64,000 bases of DNA from Paenibacillus sp. 453mf (GTDB taxonomy: Bacteria > Bacillota > Bacilli > Paenibacillales > Paenibacillaceae). A program made the translations under genes and the position numbers. The stretch lies in the NCBI RefSeq assembly GCF_900116105.1, contig NZ_FPAC01000001.1, forward strand, positions 1,292,862-1,356,861, given 5' to 3'. Positions within the stretch are counted from its first letter, which is position 1. Each line of letters starts with the position of its first letter. A model generated the notes under the pieces. It was not told the origin of the DNA, did not search any database, and was given only the letters and a program-made list of their open reading frames with translations. Shown here piece after piece: positions 46,595 to 54,891 of the stretch.

Positions 46595-46717
46595 ACACAA
46601 CTGCATACAAGCATGCATCCTCTGGAATGGGATGTTTGTCTATGGCAAAGAGGCCGCTTAATCATAAGCGGCCTCTTTTTGCTTTTTTCTTAGAAAATAG
46701 AATGGAGTGAGATGAAG
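46595..46717 (+). promoter_or_regulatory. Attenuator leader RNA of ureohydrolase 2 (candidate ANTAR target)
   Basis: A leader of about 123 bases. A first hairpin TGCAT-ACAAGC-ATGCA (46602-46617) has a six-base loop beginning with A. A second hairpin GGC-AAAGAG-GCC (46644-46655) has loop AAAGAG, matching the AANGRR hexaloop of known ANTAR targets with G at position 4. The 3' arm of the second hairpin is part of the terminator stem, so the structures are mutually exclusive. The first loop lacks G at position 4, so it is a weaker candidate. The interval 46372-46559 upstream is AT-rich and holds the divergent ANTAR gene promoter. Confidence 0.7.
46647..46680 (+). terminator. Attenuator terminator before ureohydrolase 2
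   Basis: A perfect stem AAAGAGGCCGCTTA / TAAGCGGCCTCTTT with loop ATCA, followed by more T. Located in the 5' leader, 38 bases before the start codon. Confidence 0.93.
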
Positions 46718-47719
46718 ATGAAATATCGTCCACAGATTGAAATGGGGAAACCGTTGTATTCAGGAATCCATACTTTTATGCATTTGCCTTATGTTCAGAA
46801 CCTGGAAGTAGACGTTGATTTTGCCGTAATCGGCGTTCCGTTTGACACGGGTGTCAGTTATGGAATTGGTGCTAGGTTCGGACCATCAGCGATTCGTAGC
46901 ATGTCTCAGCGGATCAGGCCCATCTCTCCCGTACACCAGATTGATATTTCTGAATATTTATCAGGAGTAGATTATGGGGATCTAATCGTTCATCCAGGCT
47001 ATATCGAACAGTCTTATCAGGCAATTGAAGATCAGCTGACTCCAGTATTTGGAGCAGGTATAGTACCGATATTGCTGGGAGGAGATCATTCCATATCATT
47101 ACCCCACTTAAGAGCAGCAGCCAAGAAGCATGGTCCTGTATGTTTGGTGCATTTCGATTCCCATTCCGATACTGGACGATCCAAACATCCGGAAAGAATG
47201 TGGTCGCATGGAGCTGTTTTCAGTTATGCAGTAGATGAGGGTCTAATTGATCCTTATCATTCAATCCAGATGGGAATGAGAGGAACAACGTACCGTGCAG
47301 GAGGGCTGGAGGAAGCTAGAGCTATGGGTTTTGAGGTGTTGACGACAGATGATGTCAGAGATTTAACTATTCCTGAACTTTGTCGCAAGGTTAAAGAGCG
47401 TGTCGGAGATCGCCCGGTGTTCCTTACCTTTGATATTGATTTTCTTGATCCGGTCTATGCGCCTGGAACGGGAACACCAGAGGTCGGAGGCTTTACAACC
47501 TATGAAGCTCAGAAGATGCTGAGAGGCTTGGCAGGTATTGATTTTATTGGTTTTGATCTGGTAGAGGTTCTGCCTGACCGTGATCCAAGTCAAGTGACGG
47601 CACTGAATGCAGCTAATATTGGGTTCGAGTTTATCAGCTTGCTTGCGGTAAAGCGTAGAGATAACTCGGAACTGGTGACTAAGGTGGAAGGGGATGTGTC
47701 TTATGAGAAAATGGTTTAA
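46718..47719 (+). CDS. Ureohydrolase (agmatinase/guanidino-hydrolase family), paralogue 2
   Basis: A 333-aa paralogue of the enzyme at 44772, alike along the whole length. Metal ligands are GGDHSIS, HFDSHSDTG and FDIDFLDPVYAPGTGTPEVGG. The loop after the second motif differs (GRSKHPERMWSHGAVFSYA against AWEPMDDTRKFSHGNMFYH), the part that shapes the active-site entrance, so substrate preference may differ. ATG 46718 is 10 bases after GGAG; an ATG at 46712 is also possible. It overlaps the ABC binding protein gene by 17 bases, so the hydrolase and the importer are translationally linked. Controlled by the upstream attenuator. Confidence 0.92.
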   Translation: MKYRPQIEMGKPLYSGIHTFMHLPYVQNLEVDVDFAVIGVPFDTGVSYGIGARFGPSAIRSMSQRIRPISPVHQIDISEYLSGVDYGDLIVHPGYIEQSYQAIEDQLTPVFGAGIVPILLGGDHSISLPHLRAAAKKHGPVCLVHFDSHSDTGRSKHPERMWSHGAVFSYAVDEGLIDPYHSIQMGMRGTTYRAGGLEEARAMGFEVLTTDDVRDLTIPELCRKVKERVGDRPVFLTFDIDFLDPVYAPGTGTPEVGGFTTYEAQKMLRGLAGIDFIGFDLVEVLPDRDPSQVTALNAANIGFEFISLLAVKRRDNSELVTKVEGDVSYEKMV

Positions 47720-49343
47720 AAAAATGGCATTATACCCCCTGTTATGCATGCTATTAATAACAGGCTGCGGCTCGCAGGGAGAAGGATCCGTAACCGCAGT
47801 GGGTGCGTCTTCCGGTGGTAGTACTTCACAAGCAAACCAATTGACTATCGGAATCACCAATCCTCCGCTTATGTTTAACCCGATTGATTCGGATGGCAGT
47901 GGGTCGAGCGGTGCTGTATTTACGTATCGTTATTTCTTTGACAGTTTGATCAAGACGACAGGACCGCTTCAATTTGACCTTCAGCTGGCAGAGTCTTTTG
48001 ATACAGAGGATAATCAAACATTCAAAATTGCTATCCATCCCGATGCAAACTGGACAGATGGTGAACCAATCACAGCAGAAGACGTTGAATTTACGATCAA
48101 TCTGATTGCAAATCCAAACACCATAACTACCCAGCGGAGTGCTATTTTTTCATTGGATGGTCTGAATGAGAAAGGAATGCTGCCGGAAGGAACGGACAAG
48201 CTCGAATCCATTAAAGTCATTGATGACAAGCATCTGGAGCTGCGCACCAAAACCCCGGTTGATCCCAATCTCGTATATGAACGCTTCTCAGATGTGCTGA
48301 TTGTACCTAAGCATGTATTGTCTGACGTGAACCCTGCGGAACTGAACCAACATCCGTTTTGGCGTAGTCCCAATGTAACATCCGGACCGTATTCTTTTGT
48401 TAAGTATGAGAACAAATCTTATGTTGAGCTGGCTGCCAATCCAGATTATTACCGGGGAGAGCCGAAGATAGAGAAAATATTTATTAAAATTATGCCAGCT
48501 GCCAATATGGTCGCCCAATTAAAGTCAGGTGAGCTCAATATGAATGCTGCGCAAGGCGTCGGAAACATTCCGGCTACGGAGTGGAGCACGGTCAAATCAA
48601 TTGATGGACTAAAGACGCTTGAAGAGCAGACCCGTAGATATAATTCCATCGAAATTAATACCGAACGGTTCCCCGATAAAAAAGTGCGCCAAGCTCTTGC
48701 CTACGCAATTGATCGTCAGATGATTGTAGATCAGCTGATGCCTGGAACAGGAGAGCTGCAAGACGGTCCTTATTCGAATAGCCATCCTTACCATGACGAG
48801 AATATCCTCAAATATTCCTACGATCCAGAACTTGCCAAACAAATGTTAGCTGAAGCAGGGTTCGACATGAATACTCCCATTGAGCTTATTGTTCCAACAG
48901 GAGATAGAACACGAGAAATGGCAGGGAATATTATTCAACAAAATTTTCAGGCAATAGGCCTGAAGGTGAATCAGGTCAATTTCGATTTTCCGACAACGGT
49001 ATCTAAGCTTGTTTCCGGAGATTTCGATCTTGCGCTCAGCAGTTTCGGGAGCATTATCGATCCGGATGGGCCGGCAACGGTCTACCGATCAACTGCAGCT
49101 CTTAACGATATGCGATATAACAATCCGGATGTAGACAAGCTGTTTGATGCGGGCATGGCAGAGACGGACCCTGAGAAACGGAGTGAGATCTATGACAAGC
49201 TTCAGAATATCATTCAGGAGGATGTTCCACTCATCACGGTTTACTCAGAGTATAACCTCGTGGCAATAGGAGAGGACATCAACGGCAAGGGTGGTGTCGT
49301 CGATGGCATGCACTATGACGTCAACACATGGGAACGTAGATAA
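47703..49343 (+). CDS. Oligopeptide/dipeptide-type ABC substrate-binding lipoprotein
   Basis: A 546-aa family-5 solute-binding lipoprotein. Signal peptide with lipobox LITGC, Cys22 lipidated. The conserved family region is DNQTFKIAIHPDANWTDGEPITAEDVEFTI (shown in pieces in the family: W-TDG-P-TAEDV), then RQALAYAIDRQMIVDQLMPG. AAGGGG precedes ATG 47703 by nine bases. Proteins of this family also bind non-peptide ligands such as opines, nickel or heme; linkage to a ureohydrolase suggests a guanidino-containing ligand, for example an arginine peptide or an opine. First of five transporter genes. Confidence 0.94.
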   Translation: MRKWFKKMALYPLLCMLLITGCGSQGEGSVTAVGASSGGSTSQANQLTIGITNPPLMFNPIDSDGSGSSGAVFTYRYFFDSLIKTTGPLQFDLQLAESFDTEDNQTFKIAIHPDANWTDGEPITAEDVEFTINLIANPNTITTQRSAIFSLDGLNEKGMLPEGTDKLESIKVIDDKHLELRTKTPVDPNLVYERFSDVLIVPKHVLSDVNPAELNQHPFWRSPNVTSGPYSFVKYENKSYVELAANPDYYRGEPKIEKIFIKIMPAANMVAQLKSGELNMNAAQGVGNIPATEWSTVKSIDGLKTLEEQTRRYNSIEINTERFPDKKVRQALAYAIDRQMIVDQLMPGTGELQDGPYSNSHPYHDENILKYSYDPELAKQMLAEAGFDMNTPIELIVPTGDRTREMAGNIIQQNFQAIGLKVNQVNFDFPTTVSKLVSGDFDLALSSFGSIIDPDGPATVYRSTAALNDMRYNNPDVDKLFDAGMAETDPEKRSEIYDKLQNIIQEDVPLITVYSEYNLVAIGEDINGKGGVVDGMHYDVNTWERR

Positions 49344-49372
49344 AGATCTGCAATAATCGAAGGAGGTGCAGC

Positions 49373-50362
49373 ATGAACGAATTACTGACGGTTCGAGAGC
49401 TGAAAACCAATTTCCGTACAGAAACAGGAGAAGTGACTTCCGTTGATGACGTCAGCTTCTCTCTTCAAGAAGGTGAGACCTTATGTATCGTTGGCGAATC
49501 TGGCTGTGGAAAAAGTGTAACATCTCTATCCATCCTGCGCTTGCTTGGGCGCAGCGGTTATATATCGCACGGATCCATTCGGTTCCAGGATAAGGAACTG
49601 GCGGAGCTTCCAGAAGCTGAGCTAATTAAACTTCGGGGCAAAGATATCTCCATGATATTTCAGGACCCGATGTCCTCGCTAAATCCCGTTTTTACGATCG
49701 GAAATCAGTTAATTGAGGTTATCCGGATGCATTTGGGTTTGAACACTAAACAAGCCAGAGAGCACGCAGTATCCTTACTTAAGCAAGTTGGATTTTCGAG
49801 AGCAGAGCAGATTCTTGGTCAATATCCCCATACATTATCAGGTGGAATGAAACAGCGGGTTATGATTGCCATGGCTCTTGCCTGTAAACCGAAGCTCCTG
49901 ATTGCGGATGAACCAACGACAGCTCTGGATGTGACGATTCAAGCCCAAATTCTCCAGCTGATTAAAGATATTCGCTCCGAATACGGTACTTCAATCATGT
50001 TGATTACCCATGACCTAGGTGTGGTTGCAGAGATGGCGGATCGAATTATCGTCATGTATGCCGGTCAGGTAGTTGAGGAAGCGGAAGTATTCGAGCTGTT
50101 TGATCATCCCGCTCACCCCTATACCAATGGCTTGATGGAATCCATCCCTCATATTGAGATGGATGACGCGAGGCTTCACTCTATTCAAGGATCGGTTCCT
50201 TCCCTGCAAGAGATGCCTACAGGCTGCAGATTCATGAAGCGATGCACAAAAGCTGGGGAACTGTGTAATTCACTTCCTCCACTTACAGAGATTAAAGCAG
50301 CTCACAAAGTAAGATGCTGGTATCCAATGATGACGGACAATTTGTCCAAGATCGAGGGGTGA
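49373..50362 (+). CDS. Oligopeptide/dipeptide-type ABC ATP-binding protein (OppD-like)
   Basis: A 329-aa ATPase. Walker [13 protein letters not shown]-loop [10 protein letters not shown], signature LSGGMKQR, Walker [13 protein letters not shown] and switch His in LITHDLGVV are all intact. The C-terminal oligopeptide-transporter extension has the cysteine cluster [22 protein letters not shown] lies 7 bases before ATG. It pairs with the second ATPase 5 bases downstream and energises import through the permeases at 51425 and 52393. Confidence 0.96.
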   Translation: MNELLTVRELKTNFRTETGEVTSVDDVSFSLQEGETLCIVGESGCGKSVTSLSILRLLGRSGYISHGSIRFQDKELAELPEAELIKLRGKDISMIFQDPMSSLNPVFTIGNQLIEVIRMHLGLNTKQAREHAVSLLKQVGFSRAEQILGQYPHTLSGGMKQRVMIAMALACKPKLLIADEPTTALDVTIQAQILQLIKDIRSEYGTSIMLITHDLGVVAEMADRIIVMYAGQVVEEAEVFELFDHPAHPYTNGLMESIPHIEMDDARLHSIQGSVPSLQEMPTGCRFMKRCTKAGELCNSLPPLTEIKAAHKVRCWYPMMTDNLSKIEG

Positions 50363-50367
50363 ATTCG

Positions 50368-51432
50368 ATGTCTACCATACAGATGAATAAAAAGGAGAAC
50401 ATCAAGGCCGCAACGCCTCTGCTTCAACTAGAAGCTGTTCATAAATATTACTCAATCAAAAAAGGAGTGTTCTCCAAAACCATCGGTCACATCAAAGCGG
50501 TGGATGGGGTGAACTTAACGGTGTTCCCTGGTGAAACTGTCGGGCTTGTAGGGGAGTCAGGCTGCGGAAAATCGACGCTTGGGAGGAGCATTGTTAAGCT
50601 GGAGGAGGTTAGTAAAGGCAAAGTCCTATTTGAGGGAAAGGATATTGCTCCACTGCCTCTTGGTGCAATGCGGGGGGTACGGCGCGATTTGCAAATGATT
50701 TTTCAAGATCCATATTCATCCTTGAATCCGAGAAAGCGGATCGTGGACTTGATGACAGAGCCTCTCAAAGTTCTGCGGGGAATGACGGATGCAGAGGCAA
50801 TACAGCAGACTTCCTGGCTGATGGAAATTGTGGGATTGCCTCTATCGAGTCTTGGTAAATATCCTCACGAATTCTCGGGAGGGCAACGTCAGAGAATTGG
50901 CATTGCTCGTGCTGTGGCCTTGAAGCCAAAACTAATCGTCTGTGACGAACCCGTCTCGGCACTGGATGTGTCGATCCAAGCTCAAATCTTGAACCTGCTA
51001 AAGGATTTGCAGCAAGAGTTTAGCCTGACATATCTGTTCATCGGGCATGGACTAGGCTCGGTTAAATATATGAGTGACCGAATTGCAGTCATGTATTTAG
51101 GGAAAATCGTCGAATTTGCTTCTGCCAAAGCCTTGTTCCATCGTCCGAAGCATCCTTATACCAAGGCGCTGTTGGATGCATATCCTGTACCTAATCCACA
51201 TCTTCGAAATAAAGAACGCATCCTCCTGCAAGGGGATGTTCCGAGTCCATCAGCACCACCAGCAGGCTGTCGTTTTCACACCCGTTGTCCACTGGCAAAT
51301 AATAAATGTAAGGAAGAGGAACCTCTGCTTACTGAGAATCGATCTGACCCGGACCATCACTATGCCTGTCATTATCCGCTTATAAGTAACGAAATAGAGA
51401 GGTCTAGTGAAGAGAGGTTGATCTATGTTTAA
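50368..51432 (+). CDS. Oligopeptide/dipeptide-type ABC ATP-binding protein (OppF-like)
   Basis: A 354-aa partner ATPase. Walker [13 protein letters not shown]-loop FQDPYSSLNPRKR, signature FSGGQRQR and Walker B LIVCDEPVSALD. The switch region reads FIGHGLGSVKYMSDR where the family usually has FISHDLxVVxxxSDR; the catalytic His is kept but the following Asp is Gly. The C-terminal cluster CRFHTRCPLANNKC is present. ATG 50368 with GAGGGG nine bases upstream is chosen; the frame is open from 50314 inside the previous gene. Confidence 0.95.
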   Translation: MSTIQMNKKENIKAATPLLQLEAVHKYYSIKKGVFSKTIGHIKAVDGVNLTVFPGETVGLVGESGCGKSTLGRSIVKLEEVSKGKVLFEGKDIAPLPLGAMRGVRRDLQMIFQDPYSSLNPRKRIVDLMTEPLKVLRGMTDAEAIQQTSWLMEIVGLPLSSLGKYPHEFSGGQRQRIGIARAVALKPKLIVCDEPVSALDVSIQAQILNLLKDLQQEFSLTYLFIGHGLGSVKYMSDRIAVMYLGKIVEFASAKALFHRPKHPYTKALLDAYPVPNPHLRNKERILLQGDVPSPSAPPAGCRFHTRCPLANNKCKEEEPLLTENRSDPDHHYACHYPLISNEIERSSEERLIYV

Positions 51433-52375
51433 TTACATTATTCGAAGATTGCTCATTGCACTCCCGGTGCTTCTTGGTGTCACCTTTCTTAACTTTGTGC
51501 TAATTAACCTGGCTCCAGGTGATCCGGTGGACATGTACGTGAACCCAGATGTAACGGAGGAGGACAAGCAGATTCGGAGGGAAGCGCTAGGACTGAATGA
51601 TCCGTTCATGATCCGTTATTTTAAATGGCTAGCGAATCTATTACAGGGTGATCTTGGGCATTCCTTCAGTTCGTTCCAGCCTGTTACAACCATGATTTCA
51701 GAACGCATTGGCCCGACCTTGCTGTTAGTCGGAGCTTCCATATTGTTTGGTTATTTGATTGCTATACCTATTGGTATATACTGTGCTGTCAAATCCGGAT
51801 CCAAATTTGATTACTTGATGTCAACCGGCTCTCTTCTGGGTGTATCCATCCCCAATTTTTTTCTTGGTTTAGGTCTTATTTATATCTTCGGTGTTCTGCT
51901 AGGTATACTTCCAACCGGTGGTATGAACTCAATGGGAGGCAGCGGAGGGTTCTGGGATACACTGACTCATCTCATCCTGCCTACGATTACTCTAGGGACC
52001 TCGATATCCGGAGGGATGATCCGTTATGTGCGATCAAGTGTCATTGAAGTGCTTGGACAAGAGTATCTAAGGACAGCTCGGGCTAAGGGGATGAAGGAAT
52101 TCATCGTTATTAACAAACATGCACTAAAAAATGCGCTGATCCCTCTTATCACTATTGCCGGTCTTGATATTCCAATACTGATCGGCGGTGCAGTAATTAC
52201 AGAAACTATATTTCAATGGAACGGAATGGGCCAGCTCACCATTCAAGCCATATTCTCAAGAGATTTTCCGCTGCTTATGGGTGTAAATATGCTTGCCGCC
52301 TTGTCTGTGCTAGCCGCAAATCTATGGTCTGATGTTATGTATGCGGTCGTTGATCCACGAATCAAATATAGTTAA
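51425..52375 (+). CDS. Oligopeptide/dipeptide-type ABC permease (OppB/DppB-like)
   Basis: A 316-aa permease with six predicted membrane helices. The N-terminal MFNYIIRRLLIALPVLLGVTFLNFVLINLAPGDP is the family's standard start. It has the EAA loop EYLRTARAKGMKEF and the C-terminal AVVDPRIKYS. It overlaps the ATPase gene by 8 bases. It forms the transmembrane channel with the next gene. Confidence 0.96.
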   Translation: MFNYIIRRLLIALPVLLGVTFLNFVLINLAPGDPVDMYVNPDVTEEDKQIRREALGLNDPFMIRYFKWLANLLQGDLGHSFSSFQPVTTMISERIGPTLLLVGASILFGYLIAIPIGIYCAVKSGSKFDYLMSTGSLLGVSIPNFFLGLGLIYIFGVLLGILPTGGMNSMGGSGGFWDTLTHLILPTITLGTSISGGMIRYVRSSVIEVLGQEYLRTARAKGMKEFIVINKHALKNALIPLITIAGLDIPILIGGAVITETIFQWNGMGQLTIQAIFSRDFPLLMGVNMLAALSVLAANLWSDVMYAVVDPRIKYS

Positions 52376-52392
52376 TGAAAGGAGTGAGATGA

Positions 52393-53322
52393 ATGCCTTC
52401 ACTAAATGTGCAGCCTATTGCAGCATCAGAAGATATGACATCAGCAGCCACGGCTCACGTGCCTTCCTATGAAGCGGATAGCTACTGGAGAATGATTAGA
52501 CAGCGATTTATGCAGCACAAGCTTGCTGTAGCAGGACTTATTATCATGGGATTCTTGATTCTCGTTGGGATATTCGCGCCATGGATCGCGCCATACGATC
52601 CGAATGCGATTATAGGAGCTTTTTCTGCACCACCTTCTGGTGCACACTGGCTTGGAACCGATCAGGTAGGCAGAGATGTACTCAGCAGGTTGATTTATGC
52701 TACCCGAGTATCGCTTGCAGTGGGTGTTATAACCGTAATCCTGTATGTTCTAATAGGTACAGTGGTTGGGGCCATTGCTGGTTATATCGGTGGATGGGTG
52801 GATATGCTGATCAATCGAATCATTGATGTATTTATGTCATTTCCCAGCATGATGGTCATTCTTGTACTTGTAACGGTACTCGGCACGGGGCTCTCGAATA
52901 TTATTATCGTGCTTGCGCTGCTTGGTTGGCCGGCGGTTGCAAGACTGGTGAGAGGCAGTGTGCTCTCGCTTCGCCAAACCGAATTTGTACGGGCCGGAAT
53001 AGCACTCGGTTTTAGCTCACCGCGTCTCATCTTCGGCCATATCTTACCGAATGCGATTGGACCTATTCTCGTAAATGCTACATTTGGTGCAGCTGCCGCG
53101 ATTCTATCGGAATCCTCTCTAAGCTTTCTGGGGATGGGAGTTCAGCCGCCGGCTGCAAGCTGGGGGAATATGCTGAATGCGGCACAGTCCATCACTGCAC
53201 TGACGACTCAGCCTTGGCTGTGGATTCCGCCAGGTCTGGTTATAATTCTTTCTGTGCTATCCATTAATTTTATAGGTGATGGTATTCGGGATGCGATGGA
53301 CCCACGCAGGACGGGGGCGTGA
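52393..53322 (+). CDS. Oligopeptide/dipeptide-type ABC permease (OppC/DppC-like)
   Basis: A 309-aa permease. The N-terminal cytoplasmic tail is followed by the first helix (LAVAGLIIMGFLILVGIFAPWIAPYDPN) and then HWLGTDQVGRDVLSRLIYATRVSL, a hallmark of OppC. EAA loop EFVRAGIALGFSSPRLIFGHILPN. The end GDGIRDAMDPRRTG is typical. AAAGGAGTGAG precedes the ATG. With this gene the importer is complete: one binding protein, two ATPases and two permeases, in the order SBP-D-F-B-C. Confidence 0.96.
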   Translation: MPSLNVQPIAASEDMTSAATAHVPSYEADSYWRMIRQRFMQHKLAVAGLIIMGFLILVGIFAPWIAPYDPNAIIGAFSAPPSGAHWLGTDQVGRDVLSRLIYATRVSLAVGVITVILYVLIGTVVGAIAGYIGGWVDMLINRIIDVFMSFPSMMVILVLVTVLGTGLSNIIIVLALLGWPAVARLVRGSVLSLRQTEFVRAGIALGFSSPRLIFGHILPNAIGPILVNATFGAAAAILSESSLSFLGMGVQPPAASWGNMLNAAQSITALTTQPWLWIPPGLVIILSVLSINFIGDGIRDAMDPRRTGA

Positions 53323-53335
53323 AAGTAGAGGTCAT

Positions 53336-54667
53336 ATGAAGAGTTCACTTGTTATCTTTCTCATATCGTTTACTAATCTCAATTTGCTGAAAATATATCC
53401 GAAAGATGCGCTGCTGTTTATTGCCGCCAGCTTCGTTAATTCAACGGGCAAAGCGATCATGTGGCCATTAACTACCCTATATGTTCACAACATCATGGGA
53501 AAATCCTATGGTGAAGCTGGATTAATCGTGCTGTATCAAGCGCTGTGCAGTGTAATAGGTGAAATTGTAGGCGGTAATTTGTATTACCGGCTTGGTCCGA
53601 AATTGCTGATTGCCGGCTCGTTTATTCTGTCCGCTTCCGCACTGTATGGTATAGCCTTCACTGACAGCTGGCCTGCGTATATCCTGTGCGTGTGCTTGCT
53701 TGGTTTTGTTAACGGAATTGCACTCCCATCCTTAAATGCCTATGTTGGGTTTCGTTGGAAAGAGCATCGAAGAACGCTGTATAACCTTATGTATGTCTGC
53801 AACAATTTCGGGTTGTCTATTGGAGCGATGGTCGGTGGTCTGATCGCATCCATTTCTTTCACATTGACCTATACGTTTACAGGGACGACAACTCTATTGT
53901 TTGCAATTTTTCTGCTTTTTTTTATGCGCGTGCGTGGAGGCGCAGCTTCAAATTCACATCCTCACTCAAGTCAGAAAACGGATAAGAAATCCACTGTAGC
54001 AGAAGAAAAAAATCCGTTTATTATGGAAGAGGCCCATTTGGATCGAAAAAGCTTATTGAAAAATATAAGCATATATTTGTTTATTTCTCTTGGTGCCATG
54101 TTCTTCTGGTTTTCGTTTTCTCTCTGGTCAACTGGAATAGCCCCTTACATTAACGAGAAGGGGATGGATCTTAAGTTCTACAGTCTGCTGTGGACGATCA
54201 ATGGTTTTGTGATCTTGTTTGGGCAACCGTTTACTGCCTGGATTAAAAGTCGTTTTGCACAAACGATTGTCAGGCAAATGTTTGTAAGTGCGATATTCTC
54301 AGCTATGGCTTTTTCCTTCATTCTGTTCTTCCATGAACAGTACATTTATCTGGTCCTCGGTATGATCCTGGCTACAATCGGAGAAATGTTGCTGCTGCCT
54401 ACAATCCCTACTTTTTTCTCTGAACGAACAGGCCATTACGCACCTTTCTATATGGGATTGTCAGGAGGGTTTTCAAATGTGGGAAGAATGATTGGCCCGT
54501 TAATGTTTGGTAATGTATATGATCTCTGGGGGATCATCCCGGTAATTTTTCTTGGCACGATGTCTTCATTTGCTGCACTTGTGATGTTTTATATCCATTC
54601 CAATTTAAACAAGAATGAAGAGCCTGTGCATGGCTTGTCGTTGAGGGCAGAGACCCTGGGGAAATAA
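53336..54667 (+). CDS. MFS transporter
   Basis: A 443-aa major facilitator with about twelve membrane segments. A linker of about 30 charged residues (SNSHPHSSQKTDKKSTVAEE) lies between the two halves. GNLYYRLGPKLLIAG is the motif-A-like loop 2-3. ATG 53336 has GAGG five bases upstream; the longer frame back to 53276 overlaps the permease gene without support. It lies 13 bases after the permease, so it is probably the last gene of the ureohydrolase operon. It might export a product or import a related compound; direction is not visible. Confidence 0.9.
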   Translation: MKSSLVIFLISFTNLNLLKIYPKDALLFIAASFVNSTGKAIMWPLTTLYVHNIMGKSYGEAGLIVLYQALCSVIGEIVGGNLYYRLGPKLLIAGSFILSASALYGIAFTDSWPAYILCVCLLGFVNGIALPSLNAYVGFRWKEHRRTLYNLMYVCNNFGLSIGAMVGGLIASISFTLTYTFTGTTTLLFAIFLLFFMRVRGGAASNSHPHSSQKTDKKSTVAEEKNPFIMEEAHLDRKSLLKNISIYLFISLGAMFFWFSFSLWSTGIAPYINEKGMDLKFYSLLWTINGFVILFGQPFTAWIKSRFAQTIVRQMFVSAIFSAMAFSFILFFHEQYIYLVLGMILATIGEMLLLPTIPTFFSERTGHYAPFYMGLSGGFSNVGRMIGPLMFGNVYDLWGIIPVIFLGTMSSFAALVMFYIHSNLNKNEEPVHGLSLRAETLGK

Positions 54668-54700
54668 GCTCACTGTTTCATAATGGAGCAGCACAAAACC

Positions 54701-54732
54701 GTCGTTTGTTTAAGTACAAATGACGTTTTTTT
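54701..54732 (+). terminator. Terminator of the ureohydrolase-ABC-MFS operon
   Basis: Stem GTCGTTTGT / ACAAATGAC (one wobble) with a six-base loop and seven T. An outer GCACAAAA / TTTTGTGC pairing extends it. Confidence 0.85.
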
Positions 54733-54891
54733 GTGCAGCTAGATTCGGCCCTTGTATTTACTGTTCAGGTCAATATATTGACCAATCTTCACCAATCTCC
54801 ATCTAAAACACATACGAATGGTCAGAGCCTAAAATGTGTTTACAAGCAACTTTGTAGTATCCAATCGCGTCATAAACTAGAGGAGGTGCAG

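Noticed and set aside
44625..46717. Guanidine riboswitch (ykkC, mini-ykkC or class III) in the ureohydrolase leaders
   Set aside because: Attractive because of the guanidino substrates, but I could not find the paired ACGR-loop hairpins of mini-ykkC or the conserved ykkC core. The hexaloop-terminator overlap and the adjacent ANTAR gene fit better. A covariance search should still be run.
44625..46717. T-box leader
   Set aside because: No T-box sequence and no specifier-loop arrangement; the downstream genes are not amino-acid biosynthesis or synthetase genes.
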